A stretch of 54,544 bases of DNA from assembly GCA_964469555.1 (NCBI GenBank), contig CAYYAQ010000014.1, positions 1 through 54,544 on the forward strand, given 5' to 3'. The notes below the pieces were generated by a model, which ran no database searches, was not told the origin of the DNA, and worked only from the letters and a program-made list of their open reading frames with translations. Numbering within the stretch: the stretch's first letter is position 1; every line of letters begins with the position of its first letter. A program made the translations under genes and the position numbers. The DNA is from CAYYAQ01 sp964469555 (GTDB lineage: Bacteria; Planctomycetota; UBA1135; UBA2386). This document shows, one piece after another, positions 9,504 through 17,967 of the stretch.

Positions 9504-10345
9504 GCTTTCGCACCGTGCTTCATGTCGTGTTTCATACAGAGGCGCTGGAAGATCGCCATGACGAGGCGCGGAGGCAAGAGGAGAAGACCGTGTTCTCCGA
9601 GGAGCCGCAGCCGCCTGCACCAAGACTGGCGACCGCCCCAGTGCTCGCGCTTGATGTTGATCGTGTCCCGAAGGGACGCGCGCAGCTTGCGGTTCTTCAT
9701 CGCGCCGGTGTGCAGCCGATACAGGACGAGCGCTTCTTCGAGATTCGCGAACCGTGCGCCGTCGAGGGCGAGCCTGGACCAGAGGTCGTAGTCCTCACAC
9801 GTGCGATCCCGGTATCCGCCGACCGCGTCGACCGCGGCCTTTCGCATCATGATGCTCGGCTGCGCGATCGGGTTGTAGATCGGCATGACGCGCAAGATCT
9901 CTTCGTGCAGCGTCGGATATCGGCGCCCCCCGGTCTCGACATCGTGCTCGTCGATGACGCGCAGTTGCGTCCCGAGAAGCGTGAGCTCTGGCTCGGCATT
10001 CATCCGCTCGGATTGGGTCGCCAGTCGCTCTGGCACGCACTTGTCGTCGGCGTCGAGCATCGCGATCAGTTCGGCGCGAGCTTCGGCGATGCCGCGATTG
10101 CGCGCGCTCGCGATCCCGGGTTCGCGGTTCTCCACATGGCGGATGCGGTCGTCGTCGAAGCGGGCCAGGCACTCGGTGACCGAGCGAACGGGCTCGTTGG
10201 CGGAAGGTCTCTCACCCGCATCCTCGACGACGATGATCTCGATGTCGCTCAGCGTCTGATCGAGAAGGCTCTGGATCGCCGCGGGGAAGTGGCGCGGGTC
10301 CGGGTTCCGGACGGGCATCACAACAGATACGAGGGATCGCGGCAT
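9500..10345 (-). CDS. Glycosyltransferase family 2
   Basis: 281-residue GT-A inverting glycosyltransferase. It opens with VSVVMPVRN, then has IEIIVVEDAG, the nucleotide-sugar binding GIASARNRGI, and the DxD metal motif in MLDADD near residue 105; a later CEDYDLWSRLA matches the ED-x-D acceptor or base motif. ATG 10345 (MPRSLVSVV) is preferred to 10366 because it sits directly before the first beta strand. It lies upstream of and overlaps the GT4 gene (GTGA), so both probably decorate the same polysaccharide. The wider locus looks partly lost. Confidence 0.92.
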   Translation of the reverse strand: MPRSLVSVVMPVRNPDPRHFPAAIQSLLDQTLSDIEIIVVEDAGERPSANEPVRSVTECLARFDDDRIRHVENREPGIASARNRGIAEARAELIAMLDADDKCVPERLATQSERMNAEPELTLLGTQLRVIDEHDVETGGRRYPTLHEEILRVMPIYNPIAQPSIMMRKAAVDAVGGYRDRTCEDYDLWSRLALDGARFANLEEALVLYRLHTGAMKNRKLRASLRDTINIKREHWGGRQSWCRRLRLLGEHGLLLLPPRLVMAIFQRLCMKHDMKHGAKA

Positions 10346-10467
10346 CAGGCCGCCGCACGATAGCAACTCGGGTCCGGGCTTCCCAGATCACGCTTTGATC
10401 ATCAAGTGGTGCGGTTAGACTCCTGCGCCGCTGCAGCCGGATCGCGCACGGGGCCGGTTTCCGCATC

Positions 10468-10790
10468 ATGCGAGAACGGAACACGACCACGGAGTTCATG
10501 TCCCGCGAGTTTGCCGACAAGATCGCGTGGAATGTCGATGCGCCCGACTTCTCGAACACGCCTGTCGGCTCGCGGCGACCGGAATTCGACTACGTCCCGG
10601 CGGATGCTGATGCGGAACCGTTCGTCTCCATCATCACTGCGTTCCACGACGCGGACGACCTGATCGAACCCACCGCCGTCGAGAAGTGGTTCTGGTTCCT
10701 GCAGAAGCTCGCTTCGCGAACGTGCCGGACCGTCCGCGGGCGGCGTTGACGCGAGCACGGACAGCCGAAAGGGAGAGGCTCTTGCAGTGA
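10468..10790 (+). pseudogene. Remnant of a second family 2 glycosyltransferase (internal deletions)
   Basis: An open frame of 93 codons (10468-10749) contains three pieces of a GT2 enzyme that are normally far apart. The N-terminal beta strand EPFVSIITAFH is followed at once by DADDLIEPTAVEKW, the region around and after the DxD motif, so about 80 residues between them are missing, in frame. After WFWFLQ the similarity ends. In another frame, 10713-10790, a short tail FANVPDRPRAALTRAR runs to a TGA and could be the original C-terminus (weak). The piece cannot be an active enzyme. Real decay and assembly collapse are both possible. Confidence 0.6.
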
Positions 10791-10826
10791 TCTCCCGTTC
10801 ACTCCGATGTGGCCTCTCGCCGAGCG

Positions 10827-11339
10827 ATGCAGCCCGCGACAGTCCTCGTTTCGATCGGAACCCGCCCAGAGGCGGTGAAGTTCGCGCCGCTCGGGTACGA
10901 GTTGAAGCGGCGCGATGGCGTTCGTGTTCGCGTGCTGGCCACGGCGCAATACCGCGAGTTGCTGGACCAGATCCTCCGGTTCTTCGGGGTCGAGATTGAC
11001 ATCGACCTGGACCTGATGCGGGAGAACCAGGGGTTGGCGGGCCTGACGGGCCGCACGATCTCGAAGGTCGACGCGGTGCTGACGGAGGAGAAGCCGGACT
11101 TCGTTTTCGCCCAGGGTGATGCGACGACGGTGATGGTCACGGGGTTGGCTTGCTACTACCGCAAGATCCCGATGGGGCATGTGGAGGCGGGTTTGCGGAC
11201 GGGGAACAAATTGTTTCCCGTTTCCCGAGGAGATGAATCGCAGGCTCGCGGGGCCCCTCGCCGACCTGCACTTTGCCCCGACGGCGCCGGCACGTCGTCC
11301 GTGCAGATCTGCGACGCACTCCAAACCTGGCTGCCCTGA
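10827..11339 (+). pseudogene. wecB: UDP-N-acetylglucosamine 2-epimerase remnant (wecB-type), frameshifted and truncated
   Basis: The first 125 or so codons encode the N-terminal domain of a non-hydrolysing UDP-GlcNAc 2-epimerase, which makes UDP-ManNAc for surface polysaccharides: GTRPEAVKFAPL, AQGDATTVM and GHVEAGLRTGN are unmistakable. Around 11206-11222 the frame shifts; the expected continuation FPFPEEMNRR...LADLHFAPT is read in the next frame to about 11290. The remaining half of the enzyme (about 230 residues) is absent. The last codons of the first frame, ending DALQTWLP, resemble a typical epimerase C-terminus, so both gene ends may survive around a deletion; this is weak. It ends 7 bases before the intact dehydrogenase stop on the other strand. 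Confidence 0.85.
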
Positions 11340-11346
11340 AGATCTC

Positions 11347-12351
11347 CTAGCCTTGGAGCTCGGCGATCACCGCGTCGGTGTATTCCTTGGTCGAAGCGCT
11401 GCCACCGAGGTCGCCGGTGACGCACTCTCCCGCTCCGACGATCTTGACGACCGCGTTCTCGATGCGTACCGCGGTGTCCACCTCGTCGAGGTGACGAAGC
11501 ATGAGCGCGCCCGAGAGAATCAGAGCCGTCGGGTTCGCAAGATTCTTGCCCGCGAGGTCCGGGGCCGAGCCGTGGACGGCTTCGAACACCGCGAACTTCT
11601 CGCCGATGTTTGAGCTCGGCGCCATGCCGAGCCCGCCGACGAGGCCACTCGTCAGGTCGGAGATGATGTCGCCGAACAGGTTCTCCATCACCAACACGTC
11701 GAATTGTGTCGGATCGAGCACGAGTCGCATCGCGGTCGCGTCCACGATCGCTTCTTCGTATTCGATGTCGTCGTGTTCGCGAGCCACCCGCCGGGCGACC
11801 TCGAGGAACAGCCCATCGCTGAGTTTCAGGATGTTCGCCTTGTGAACCGCGGTGACCTTCTTGCGCCCTTGCGAACGCGCGATGTGGAACGCGTAGCGCA
11901 CGATTCGCTCTGAGGCGGCCTCTGTGATCACCCTCAGGCTTTCTACGACGCCTGGCACGACGATGTGCTCGAGGCCGCTGTAGAGTCCCTCGGTGTTCTC
12001 GCGGATGACGATGAGGTCGACATTCTCGTAGCGGGACGGCACGCCGACGATGCTGCGCGCCGGACGGTAGTTCGCGTAGAGGTCGAGCTTCTTGCGGAAG
12101 TTGACGTTGACCGAGCGAAAGCCGGATCCGATCGGCGTCGTGATCGGCCCCTTCAGCGCCAGACCGCAGCGCGCGATCGCTTCGAGGGTCTCTTCGGGGA
12201 GCGGTGTGCCGTAGCGACCGATGACGTCACCACCCGCTTCGTGGACGTGCCACTCGATGGACACGCCTGTTGCGTCGATTACTCGACGCGCAGCTGCAGA
12301 AACTTCGGGGCCGATGCCATCACCGGGCACCAGGGTCACGTCGTAGGTCAT
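11347..12351 (-). CDS. NAD(P)-dependent isocitrate/isopropylmalate dehydrogenase family enzyme
   Basis: 334-residue beta-decarboxylating dehydrogenase. Visible are the N-terminal VPGDGIGPEV, the substrate loop SVNVNFRKKLDLYANYRP, IRENTEGLYSGLEH, the catalytic Lys region VHKANILKLSDG, the metal-binding Asp segment ending FGDIISDLTSGLVGGLG, and the NAD-binding HGSAPDLAGKNLANPTA. The S-x-N-x-x-x-R-K pattern and YSGLEH point to NAD-type isocitrate dehydrogenase (TCA cycle) over isopropylmalate dehydrogenase, but homoisocitrate activity cannot be excluded. The start is ATG 12351 (MTYDVTLVPGDGIG). It lies 19 bases downstream of the exonuclease III gene in the same direction. Confidence 0.9.
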   Translation of the reverse strand: MTYDVTLVPGDGIGPEVSAAARRVIDATGVSIEWHVHEAGGDVIGRYGTPLPEETLEAIARCGLALKGPITTPIGSGFRSVNVNFRKKLDLYANYRPARSIVGVPSRYENVDLIVIRENTEGLYSGLEHIVVPGVVESLRVITEAASERIVRYAFHIARSQGRKKVTAVHKANILKLSDGLFLEVARRVAREHDDIEYEEAIVDATAMRLVLDPTQFDVLVMENLFGDIISDLTSGLVGGLGMAPSSNIGEKFAVFEAVHGSAPDLAGKNLANPTALILSGALMLRHLDEVDTAVRIENAVVKIVGAGECVTGDLGGSASTKEYTDAVIAELQG

Positions 12352-12370
12352 GTGGTGTGCCGCTTGCCCG

Positions 12371-13147
12371 CTACCTGAACGTGGCGATGACGGGAGCGTG
12401 GTCGCTCGGTCCTTGACCGTCTCTCGCGGACATGTCCACCTCGACGCCCTTGCACGACTTGAGCGCCGACGCACTCAAGAGGAAGTGGTCGATGCGCAGC
12501 CCAGCGTTGCGTTGGAAGCCGCGGGTTCGGAAGTCCCACCACGTGTAGATATCGCGGTGCTCGTGGAATTTTCGCAGTCCGTCGTGGAGCCCGAAATCCA
12601 TGAGCTTCTTCATCGCCTTTCGCTCCGGTGTCGAGCAGTGGATCTTCTCGCGCCACTCTTCCGGGTCGTAGACGTCGCGGTCATCGAGCGTGATGTTGAA
12701 GTCCCCGGTGACAACCAGTCGATCCTTCGGCTGGTAGGTTTGTTCCAGCATCTTCTGCAGTCGCTTCAGCCACTGCAGCTTGTACATGAACTTCTCGCTC
12801 TCGATGTCGCTGCCGTTCGGCACGTAGAGATTGAGGATCCGGTACTTGTCGACCTGGCAGCCGAGGACGCGCGCTTCGCGGTTCTCCTCGTCGGGGTCGT
12901 CGTCGGGCAACCCCTTGGTTACGTTCTCGATCGGATACTGCGAGAGGATCGCGACGCCGTTGTAGGTCTTTTGTCCGAACTTCAGGACGTTGTAGCCCTC
13001 GTCCTCCAGCTCCTCCTGCGGGAACAGATCGTCGACGACCTTGGTCTCCTGCAGGCAGACGATCTCGGGATCGTTCTCATGCAGCCAGGGGATCAGGCGC
13101 GGCAGGCGGGCGCGGATCGAATTAACGTTCCAGGTGACGATCTTCAT
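12371..13147 (-). CDS. xth: Exodeoxyribonuclease III (AP endonuclease)
   Basis: 258-residue EEP-fold nuclease that cleaves 5' of abasic sites and removes 3' blocks in base-excision repair. All motifs are present: TWNVNSIRARL, CLQETK with the metal-binding Glu, the NLYVPNGS turn, VTGDFNI with catalytic Asp and Asn, and the C-terminal RIDHFL and GPSDHAPV with the catalytic Asp-His pair. The ATG at 13147 (MKIVTWNVNSIR) is the standard family start; the longer open frame is upstream noise. It is the first gene of a two-gene minus-strand unit and diverges from the ChaN lipoprotein gene, leaving about 165 bases for promoters. Confidence 0.96.
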   Translation of the reverse strand: MKIVTWNVNSIRARLPRLIPWLHENDPEIVCLQETKVVDDLFPQEELEDEGYNVLKFGQKTYNGVAILSQYPIENVTKGLPDDDPDEENREARVLGCQVDKYRILNLYVPNGSDIESEKFMYKLQWLKRLQKMLEQTYQPKDRLVVTGDFNITLDDRDVYDPEEWREKIHCSTPERKAMKKLMDFGLHDGLRKFHEHRDIYTWWDFRTRGFQRNAGLRIDHFLLSASALKSCKGVEVDMSARDGQGPSDHAPVIATFR

Positions 13148-13313
13148 TGGGAGGCCCCGGATGGGCCGCTTGGGCGGACGATAGAATGAGCATTCAACGG
13201 ATACGCTGCCCATACACAAGGTTGGGAGTGGTTTTCCGCCGATATGAGGTTCCTGGCCCGATGCCGGAACCGGGCTCTTCCCGGCCCAGCTCCGGCCCGG
13301 CAGAATCACCGGC

Positions 13314-14477
13314 ATGAACTTCCCTCATCGCCTCGTGCCCCTCCTGGGGCTCCTCCTGCCCGCCGCGTGTTCGACGCCGACCCTGCCGACCGTCTCCATG
13401 GACTGTGCCGACCAGGACGTCGTGTTCTTCGGGGAGGTCCACGAGAGCGCTGCGTGCCACGAGCAGCAGCGGAAGCTCCTGATAGCCCTGCGCGAGAAGC
13501 GACAGGACGTCGTTCTCTCGATGGAGATGTTCGAGCGTGACGTCCAGCTCCATCTGGACGCGTATCTGGCGGGGAAGCTGCCGGAAGCGGAGTTCCGGAA
13601 GGAGGCCCGGGCCTGGAAGAACTGGCGCCACTACAAGCCGATGGTGGATTTCGCTGCCAAGCATGGGTTGCCGGTGATCGCCGCGAACGCCCCGAAGGAC
13701 CTCGTGCGTCAGGTGTCCCGCAAGGGCGGCGGTGGCCTCGAGGCCCTGCGGGGCAACCCGCACGTGGCTCGGGAGGTCCGGACGCCGAAAGACGCGTACT
13801 ACCGCGCGTTCGTCGATGAGATGAAGGGACACATTGGGACGGAGGGCGAGTTGATGACGCGGATGTACGAGGGGCAGTGCGTGCGGGACGAGACCATGGC
13901 GGAGTCCATCGCGGACTACCTGGCCGCCGCCCACGCTGTGGGGCGCCGGCCCATCGTGTTGCACCTCTGCGGGAACTTCCATTCGAATCACCGGCTCGGA
14001 ACCGTGCAGCGGTTGCTCCGGCGCAACCCGGAACTCGCGGTCAAGGTGATCGCCACCATGGTGGTGGACCCGTCGTTGGAATACAGCTCGGACGGCGGGG
14101 ACTACCGACTCACCTTGACGAAGGAGAACAAGCTGATCCGCCCGCCTACCGTGAAGCCCGCCGGCAAGCACCCGAAGACGGAAGTGGCCGAGGAGCTGGA
14201 CCCGAACGCCCGCCCCGGTCTCGGATTCATGCCGGTCTACGAGGGCGACGAGGTGGGCTGCGGCGTCCAGATGGTCATGGAGGGCAGCGCGGCGGCGAAG
14301 GCGGGCATCAAGAAGGGCGACTTGATCGTGAAGCTCGCCGGGGAGGAGATCGACGATGTCCGCCACTACAGCGACGTTCTCGGCGGTCTCACGATCGGCC
14401 AGAAGGTGAAGGTCGTCGTGAAGCGCGACGGCAAGGAGATCAAGCTCGAAGCCGTCGTCGGCGAAAGCCACCGCTAA
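13314..14477 (+). CDS. ChaN-family lipoprotein with C-terminal PDZ domain
   Basis: 387-residue lipoprotein (lipobox LLPAAC, Cys19). The central region (about 30-265) is a ChaN-like domain of the EreA/TIKI-type superfamily: VVFFGEVHES near residue 37 with the Glu-x-x-His pair, SMEMFERD, and the HLCGNFHSNHRLG segment near 220. ChaN binds haem in Campylobacter, and relatives are metalloproteases, so haem handling or peptide cleavage is plausible. The last 100 residues (about 295-387) form a PDZ domain (LGFMPVYEG, AAKAGIKKGDLIVKLAGEEI, LGGLTIGQKVKVVVKRDG), which normally binds protein C-termini. It is convergent with the large kinase gene, 11 bases away. The fusion suggests a protein substrate at the membrane. 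Confidence 0.85.
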   Translation: MNFPHRLVPLLGLLLPAACSTPTLPTVSMDCADQDVVFFGEVHESAACHEQQRKLLIALREKRQDVVLSMEMFERDVQLHLDAYLAGKLPEAEFRKEARAWKNWRHYKPMVDFAAKHGLPVIAANAPKDLVRQVSRKGGGGLEALRGNPHVAREVRTPKDAYYRAFVDEMKGHIGTEGELMTRMYEGQCVRDETMAESIADYLAAAHAVGRRPIVLHLCGNFHSNHRLGTVQRLLRRNPELAVKVIATMVVDPSLEYSSDGGDYRLTLTKENKLIRPPTVKPAGKHPKTEVAEELDPNARPGLGFMPVYEGDEVGCGVQMVMEGSAAAKAGIKKGDLIVKLAGEEIDDVRHYSDVLGGLTIGQKVKVVVKRDGKEIKLEAVVGESHR

Positions 14478-14488
14478 CCTGTGCTTGC

Positions 14489-17400
14489 CTACTTGCCGCT
14501 GGCGAGCTTGCGGAGGTGGGCGAGATCGGCGGGGTCGACGGCGATGTGGGGGAGGGACTCGAGGTCCTGGGTCAGGTCGTCGAGAAAGGCGAGATCGGTG
14601 CGCTTGACCAGGACGAGGCTCAGGCCGACCAGGTGGGCACTGCGACCGAACTTCTCCATCGCGTTGAAGAACGTGCGCCAGGATGAGTCCTCGCCGATGC
14701 GTTGATCCAGGTCCGTGAGGGATCGATCGAGCTTCGAGAGCATGCCCTTCAGGTCCTGCGCCCAGGCTGGCTCCGGGACGAGATCTCCGTCGATGAGCAG
14801 GCCGAGATGCGCGACGAGCCGCGCCGACTGGGAGGCGAGTTCGAGATCGCGGATCACGTTGTGGTCGTCCACCTTGTTGAAGCTCAACTTCTCGACGAAC
14901 GAGGACAGCGCGAGGTAGACCGGCAACTTCTTCGGATAGTCGATCCCCGAGCTGCTCTTCTCGACGCGCGAAGTCGGTGGCGTGAACTGCACGTTCGGCG
15001 CCTCCTTGCCCCACGCCTCCACGACTCGCCACGTCGTGAGCACTGACACGAGCACTACGACCCCAGCGCCGAGACGCATCACCGTAGTCCGTCGGCGCCG
15101 TTTTTTCTCATCGACCACCGCCTGCCCCTCGCGCGATACTTGGTCGTGGATCTCGTGCTCCCTGAACTGCCAGTGATCGAGCAGCCGCTGGATCCCGCTG
15201 CCGGCCTCCGGCGGGATGCCGATTCCTTCGAACCTCTTGCCTGCCATCGCTGAGCTCGACGTCGTCTCGCGCAGGTCTCGCAGGGTCGCTTGAGCGATCT
15301 TCAACCGGACCGCTGGGTCCGTTGCGCGATCGATTCGTCGCTCGCCCTGGTCCGCCTTCTCCTGGACGAGGTCGACGATCACCTCGCGCAGGTCGAGGGC
15401 GTAATGCGAGCCCTTCTCGGGTCCGAGCGTGACGATCAACTGGTTCAACGCCGTGGCGCGTTTTCCGAGAGCCTTCAGTCGGTCGTCCACCGAACTCTTC
15501 TCGTCCGCGAGCAACTCGGCATAGAGCGCCGCTAGACGCTGGTTCTCGACGATCGACCGCTCTAACTCCTTCTTGCGTCGCTTCGCCTCTTCGAGTCGAT
15601 CGGTGAGCTGGCCGCCCCCTGCGGCATCTTCCGTGGGCTCGTCCTCGAACTTGTCGACGGCGCGCGCCATGTCGAACAACGCCGTAGTCAGGTGCCCGCG
15701 CTCCATCGCCTCTTCCGCGCCGCGCGCGATATTGTCGCGGGTCGTGCGCGCCTGATCCAACCGCATCCGCACGCGCTCGATCTCGTCCTGCAGCCGCTCG
15801 CGACTCTGGTCGGGAAGGTCGAGGAATGACTCGAGCATGCGGATCCCGTCCAGACGGTTCAGCATCTTCTGCACCGGGCGGATCGGAATGGGCACCGCGT
15901 CGAGCTTCTGCGTCGCTTCGTTCAGGCAATCCCAAGCGTAGAGGGTGATGCTCTTCATCGCGTCGGCGAGGGCGGCTTCTGCTTCGGCGACCGCCGGTCG
16001 CACGCACGGAAAATCCTCGAGCATCTGGTGAATGATCTCCAACAGGGAGCGAGCGCCACCCTTGCCACGGATTGCCTTTGCTTCCGCCACGTGGTCGCCG
16101 CACAACTTGCAGAACGCGCTGACTCGTTCGAGGTCGTGGGGGAGTTCCGACAGCTCGAGCAGTTCCTTGAGTTGCACGAGCAACTGCTGCGGCCAGGCGA
16201 TCCGCTGCATGTAGAACTCCAACCGCATCAGTCTGTCTTTGAGCGGGGCGGCGACGGAGCTCGCTCCCCCGTAGATCGACGTGATTTCGTCCACGACGAC
16301 CGCGGCTCCCGCGAGGTCGAGTCTGGTCTCCGCGTCCTCTAGCCGCGCCACGATCTCGAGATGAGTCTTCTCGGTCCTCTCGACGTCGCGCAGCGTGCGC
16401 TCGAGCAACTGGCCCGGATTGCGCAGCAGAGGCCCGGGGAGGTGTCCCGGATCCGCCGTCGGCAGGCTCAACCCACCGGGAACCCGGTGGATCGCCTTGG
16501 CCGCCAAGGCCGTCGCCTCGATGAGACCCCGCGCCCTGTCGAAGTTCGCGTTCATCTTGAGGCTCGCGACGCAGGGCGGTACGCGTTCCAGCAGATCGTG
16601 TCCGGTCTGCGCGAGTCCTCGTCGTGTGTCCGCTGTCGCGCGGTGGTGGGGGAATCGCGTGAGGAATGCGGTCAGCCGGGGCAGGTTTGCCGCGACGTGC
16701 CGCGCGACCGTCTCCAGATCGTCGTCGCCGTCCTGCTCAGGAGCTGATAGCCCAGGTGGCCCACCGATTCGATGAAGGAGTCGGGAGCGCTGTTCGCTGA
16801 GTCGTTCGAGATCCAACACACGATTCTTGTCGTGACTCGGATCCGCGGACGCTTCGTCGAGGAACTTCGCCGCGTCCTCGAACTCCGCCGACTGGATTGC
16901 CTGCAGCGCGCGGTCCTGCAAGGCGTCTGAATCACTGAGCGCGTCGAGGAACCCGCAGAGTCGGGCGTCGATGTCGGCGGCGGTGGGTCGTCGCGTCTCG
17001 TCGCTCGCGAGGCACTCCTCGATCAGGAGTCGCAGCGTGTCGGGCTGGCCACTCAACAGTGGCAGTCGTGAACTCCCGTCGCGCACGAGCGCGATGGTCT
17101 CCGCTACTTCCCGTTGCGGGAACGCTTGACAGCCCGTCAACAGGAAGAACATCGTCGCGCCGATGCCGAACACGTCGAACCCCGGGTGGGGGTACGCCCC
17201 GAGGTAGCTCTCGGCGGGTGAGTATCCGTGGGTGCCACCGGTGAAACCGGGGGAGGTCGGTGCCTCGTGTTCGCCTCCCGGCGCGCGGCGCGGGACGACG
17301 TGCTCGAGATCCATCAGGATGATGCGTGCCTTCCCCTCCTCGTCGCGGGTCGACTGGATGTTGGCGGGCTTCACGTCGCGGTGTACGACCCCGTGGGGTG

Positions 17401-17788
17401 CTCCCGGGCTAGGTATCGCGTGGATGTCGGCGAACACCGAAGCGAGCTGCGCGATCATCGATGCGGCGCGTCGCGCCGGAAGTGGGCCGGCGTCCGCCAC
17501 GAGGCGCTCGAGGTTCTCGCCCTCGCAGTAGTCCATCGTGACGCAGGGTTTGTTCGTCACCGGGTCCTGGCCAGCGGTCCGGTACGGGACCACGCCGGGA
17601 TGCGCCAGGTTCTTCGCGATCTCCGCCTCTTGCTGGGCGTCCAGAAGCGAACCCTGCTCAAAAATTTTCACGAGCTCGATGTCCACGCCGCGTCGTCGCG
17701 CAACCAACGTCCGCTCCGGAGAACAGTGGACCAGCCACTGGATGTCCACCGGTGTCACGTCCGGTTCGGAGGCGGGTTTGGGGTTCAT
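14489..17788 (-). CDS. Large atypical Ser/Thr protein kinase with coiled-coil region and membrane helix
   Basis: 1099 residues from ATG 17788 (the frame runs further up without similarity). The kinase domain occupies about 15-320. The ATP-anchoring lysine (VKIF, K41), catalytic HRDVKPANI (H136-D138) and a GYSPAESYLG segment in place of the usual APE motif are present, but the glycine-rich loop is missing and DFG is replaced by DLE (160-162), keeping the metal-binding Asp. About 550 residues rich in charged helices, probably coiled coil or repeat scaffold, follow, then a basic stretch (KKRRRR) and one membrane helix (about 898-920) and an outer domain of about 180 residues. It is divergent from a sigma-54 activator, with which it may form a signalling pair. 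Activity is likely but not certain given the loop change. Confidence 0.88.
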   Translation of the reverse strand: MNPKPASEPDVTPVDIQWLVHCSPERTLVARRRGVDIELVKIFEQGSLLDAQQEAEIAKNLAHPGVVPYRTAGQDPVTNKPCVTMDYCEGENLERLVADAGPLPARRAASMIAQLASVFADIHAIPSPGAPHGVVHRDVKPANIQSTRDEEGKARIILMDLEHVVPRRAPGGEHEAPTSPGFTGGTHGYSPAESYLGAYPHPGFDVFGIGATMFFLLTGCQAFPQREVAETIALVRDGSSRLPLLSGQPDTLRLLIEECLASDETRRPTAADIDARLCGFLDALSDSDALQDRALQAIQSAEFEDAAKFLDEASADPSHDKNRVLDLERLSEQRSRLLHRIGGPPGLSAPEQDGDDDLETVARHVAANLPRLTAFLTRFPHHRATADTRRGLAQTGHDLLERVPPCVASLKMNANFDRARGLIEATALAAKAIHRVPGGLSLPTADPGHLPGPLLRNPGQLLERTLRDVERTEKTHLEIVARLEDAETRLDLAGAAVVVDEITSIYGGASSVAAPLKDRLMRLEFYMQRIAWPQQLLVQLKELLELSELPHDLERVSAFCKLCGDHVAEAKAIRGKGGARSLLEIIHQMLEDFPCVRPAVAEAEAALADAMKSITLYAWDCLNEATQKLDAVPIPIRPVQKMLNRLDGIRMLESFLDLPDQSRERLQDEIERVRMRLDQARTTRDNIARGAEEAMERGHLTTALFDMARAVDKFEDEPTEDAAGGGQLTDRLEEAKRRKKELERSIVENQRLAALYAELLADEKSSVDDRLKALGKRATALNQLIVTLGPEKGSHYALDLREVIVDLVQEKADQGERRIDRATDPAVRLKIAQATLRDLRETTSSSAMAGKRFEGIGIPPEAGSGIQRLLDHWQFREHEIHDQVSREGQAVVDEKKRRRRTTVMRLGAGVVVLVSVLTTWRVVEAWGKEAPNVQFTPPTSRVEKSSSGIDYPKKLPVYLALSSFVEKLSFNKVDDHNVIRDLELASQSARLVAHLGLLIDGDLVPEPAWAQDLKGMLSKLDRSLTDLDQRIGEDSSWRTFFNAMEKFGRSAHLVGLSLVLVKRTDLAFLDDLTQDLESLPHIAVDPADLAHLRKLASGK

Positions 17789-17860
17789 CGAGGGTCGCGG
17801 AAAGGGGAGGGGATGTTTGGTGAGGCGTAAGCCTGACAACCTTAGATCAGCACGCGAATT

Positions 17861-17920
17861 CGGTAAACGCCCGCACGCTGAGTGCGATTTGTCGGTATTT
17901 CGACGGTAACCAACCGGTAA
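17861..17920. promoter_or_regulatory. Phased CGGTA direct repeats in the kinase/sigma-54 activator divergent region
   Basis: Four copies of CGGTA(A/T) lie in the 179-base divergent intergenic region: 17861, 17893, 17904 and 17915. The last three start exactly 11 bases apart, one helical turn, and the first is 32 bases (about three turns) before the second. This arrangement is typical of direct-repeat operators bound by tandem winged-helix regulators (OmpR/PhoB type) or other cooperative binders. The binding protein is unknown and I saw no sigma-54 -24/-12 element here. Confidence 0.45.
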
Positions 17921-17937
17921 GCTCCACCTAACAGTGG

Positions 17938-17958
17938 CGGCTTCCCGACGGGAGGCCG
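17938..17958 (+). promoter_or_regulatory. Hairpin overlapping the ribosome-binding region of the sigma-54 activator gene
   Basis: A 9-bp stem (17938-17946 with 17950-17958, one G-T wobble) closes on a GAC triloop and ends ten bases before the ATG at 17968. The purine-rich GGGAGG is inside the stem and the nearer GGAG begins at its last base, so folding could limit ribosome access. This is a structural reading by eye only. Confidence 0.35.
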
Positions 17959-17967
17959 GAGACAACC

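Noticed and set aside
8504..9623. Longer GT4 reading starting at 9623
   Set aside because: The extra 40 codons overlap the GT2 gene and have no similarity; the GTGA overlap at 9500-9503 explains the start.
9515..10363. 282-codon plus-strand open frame
   Set aside because: Antisense to the GT2 gene, whose motifs are unambiguous.
13194..15032. 612-codon minus-strand open frame
   Set aside because: Antisense to the ChaN-PDZ gene and out of frame with the large kinase; no recognisable domain.
17789..17967. Sigma-54 promoter in the divergent kinase/activator region
   Set aside because: No TGGC-N7-8-TTGC type element on either strand despite the adjacent sigma-54 activator.
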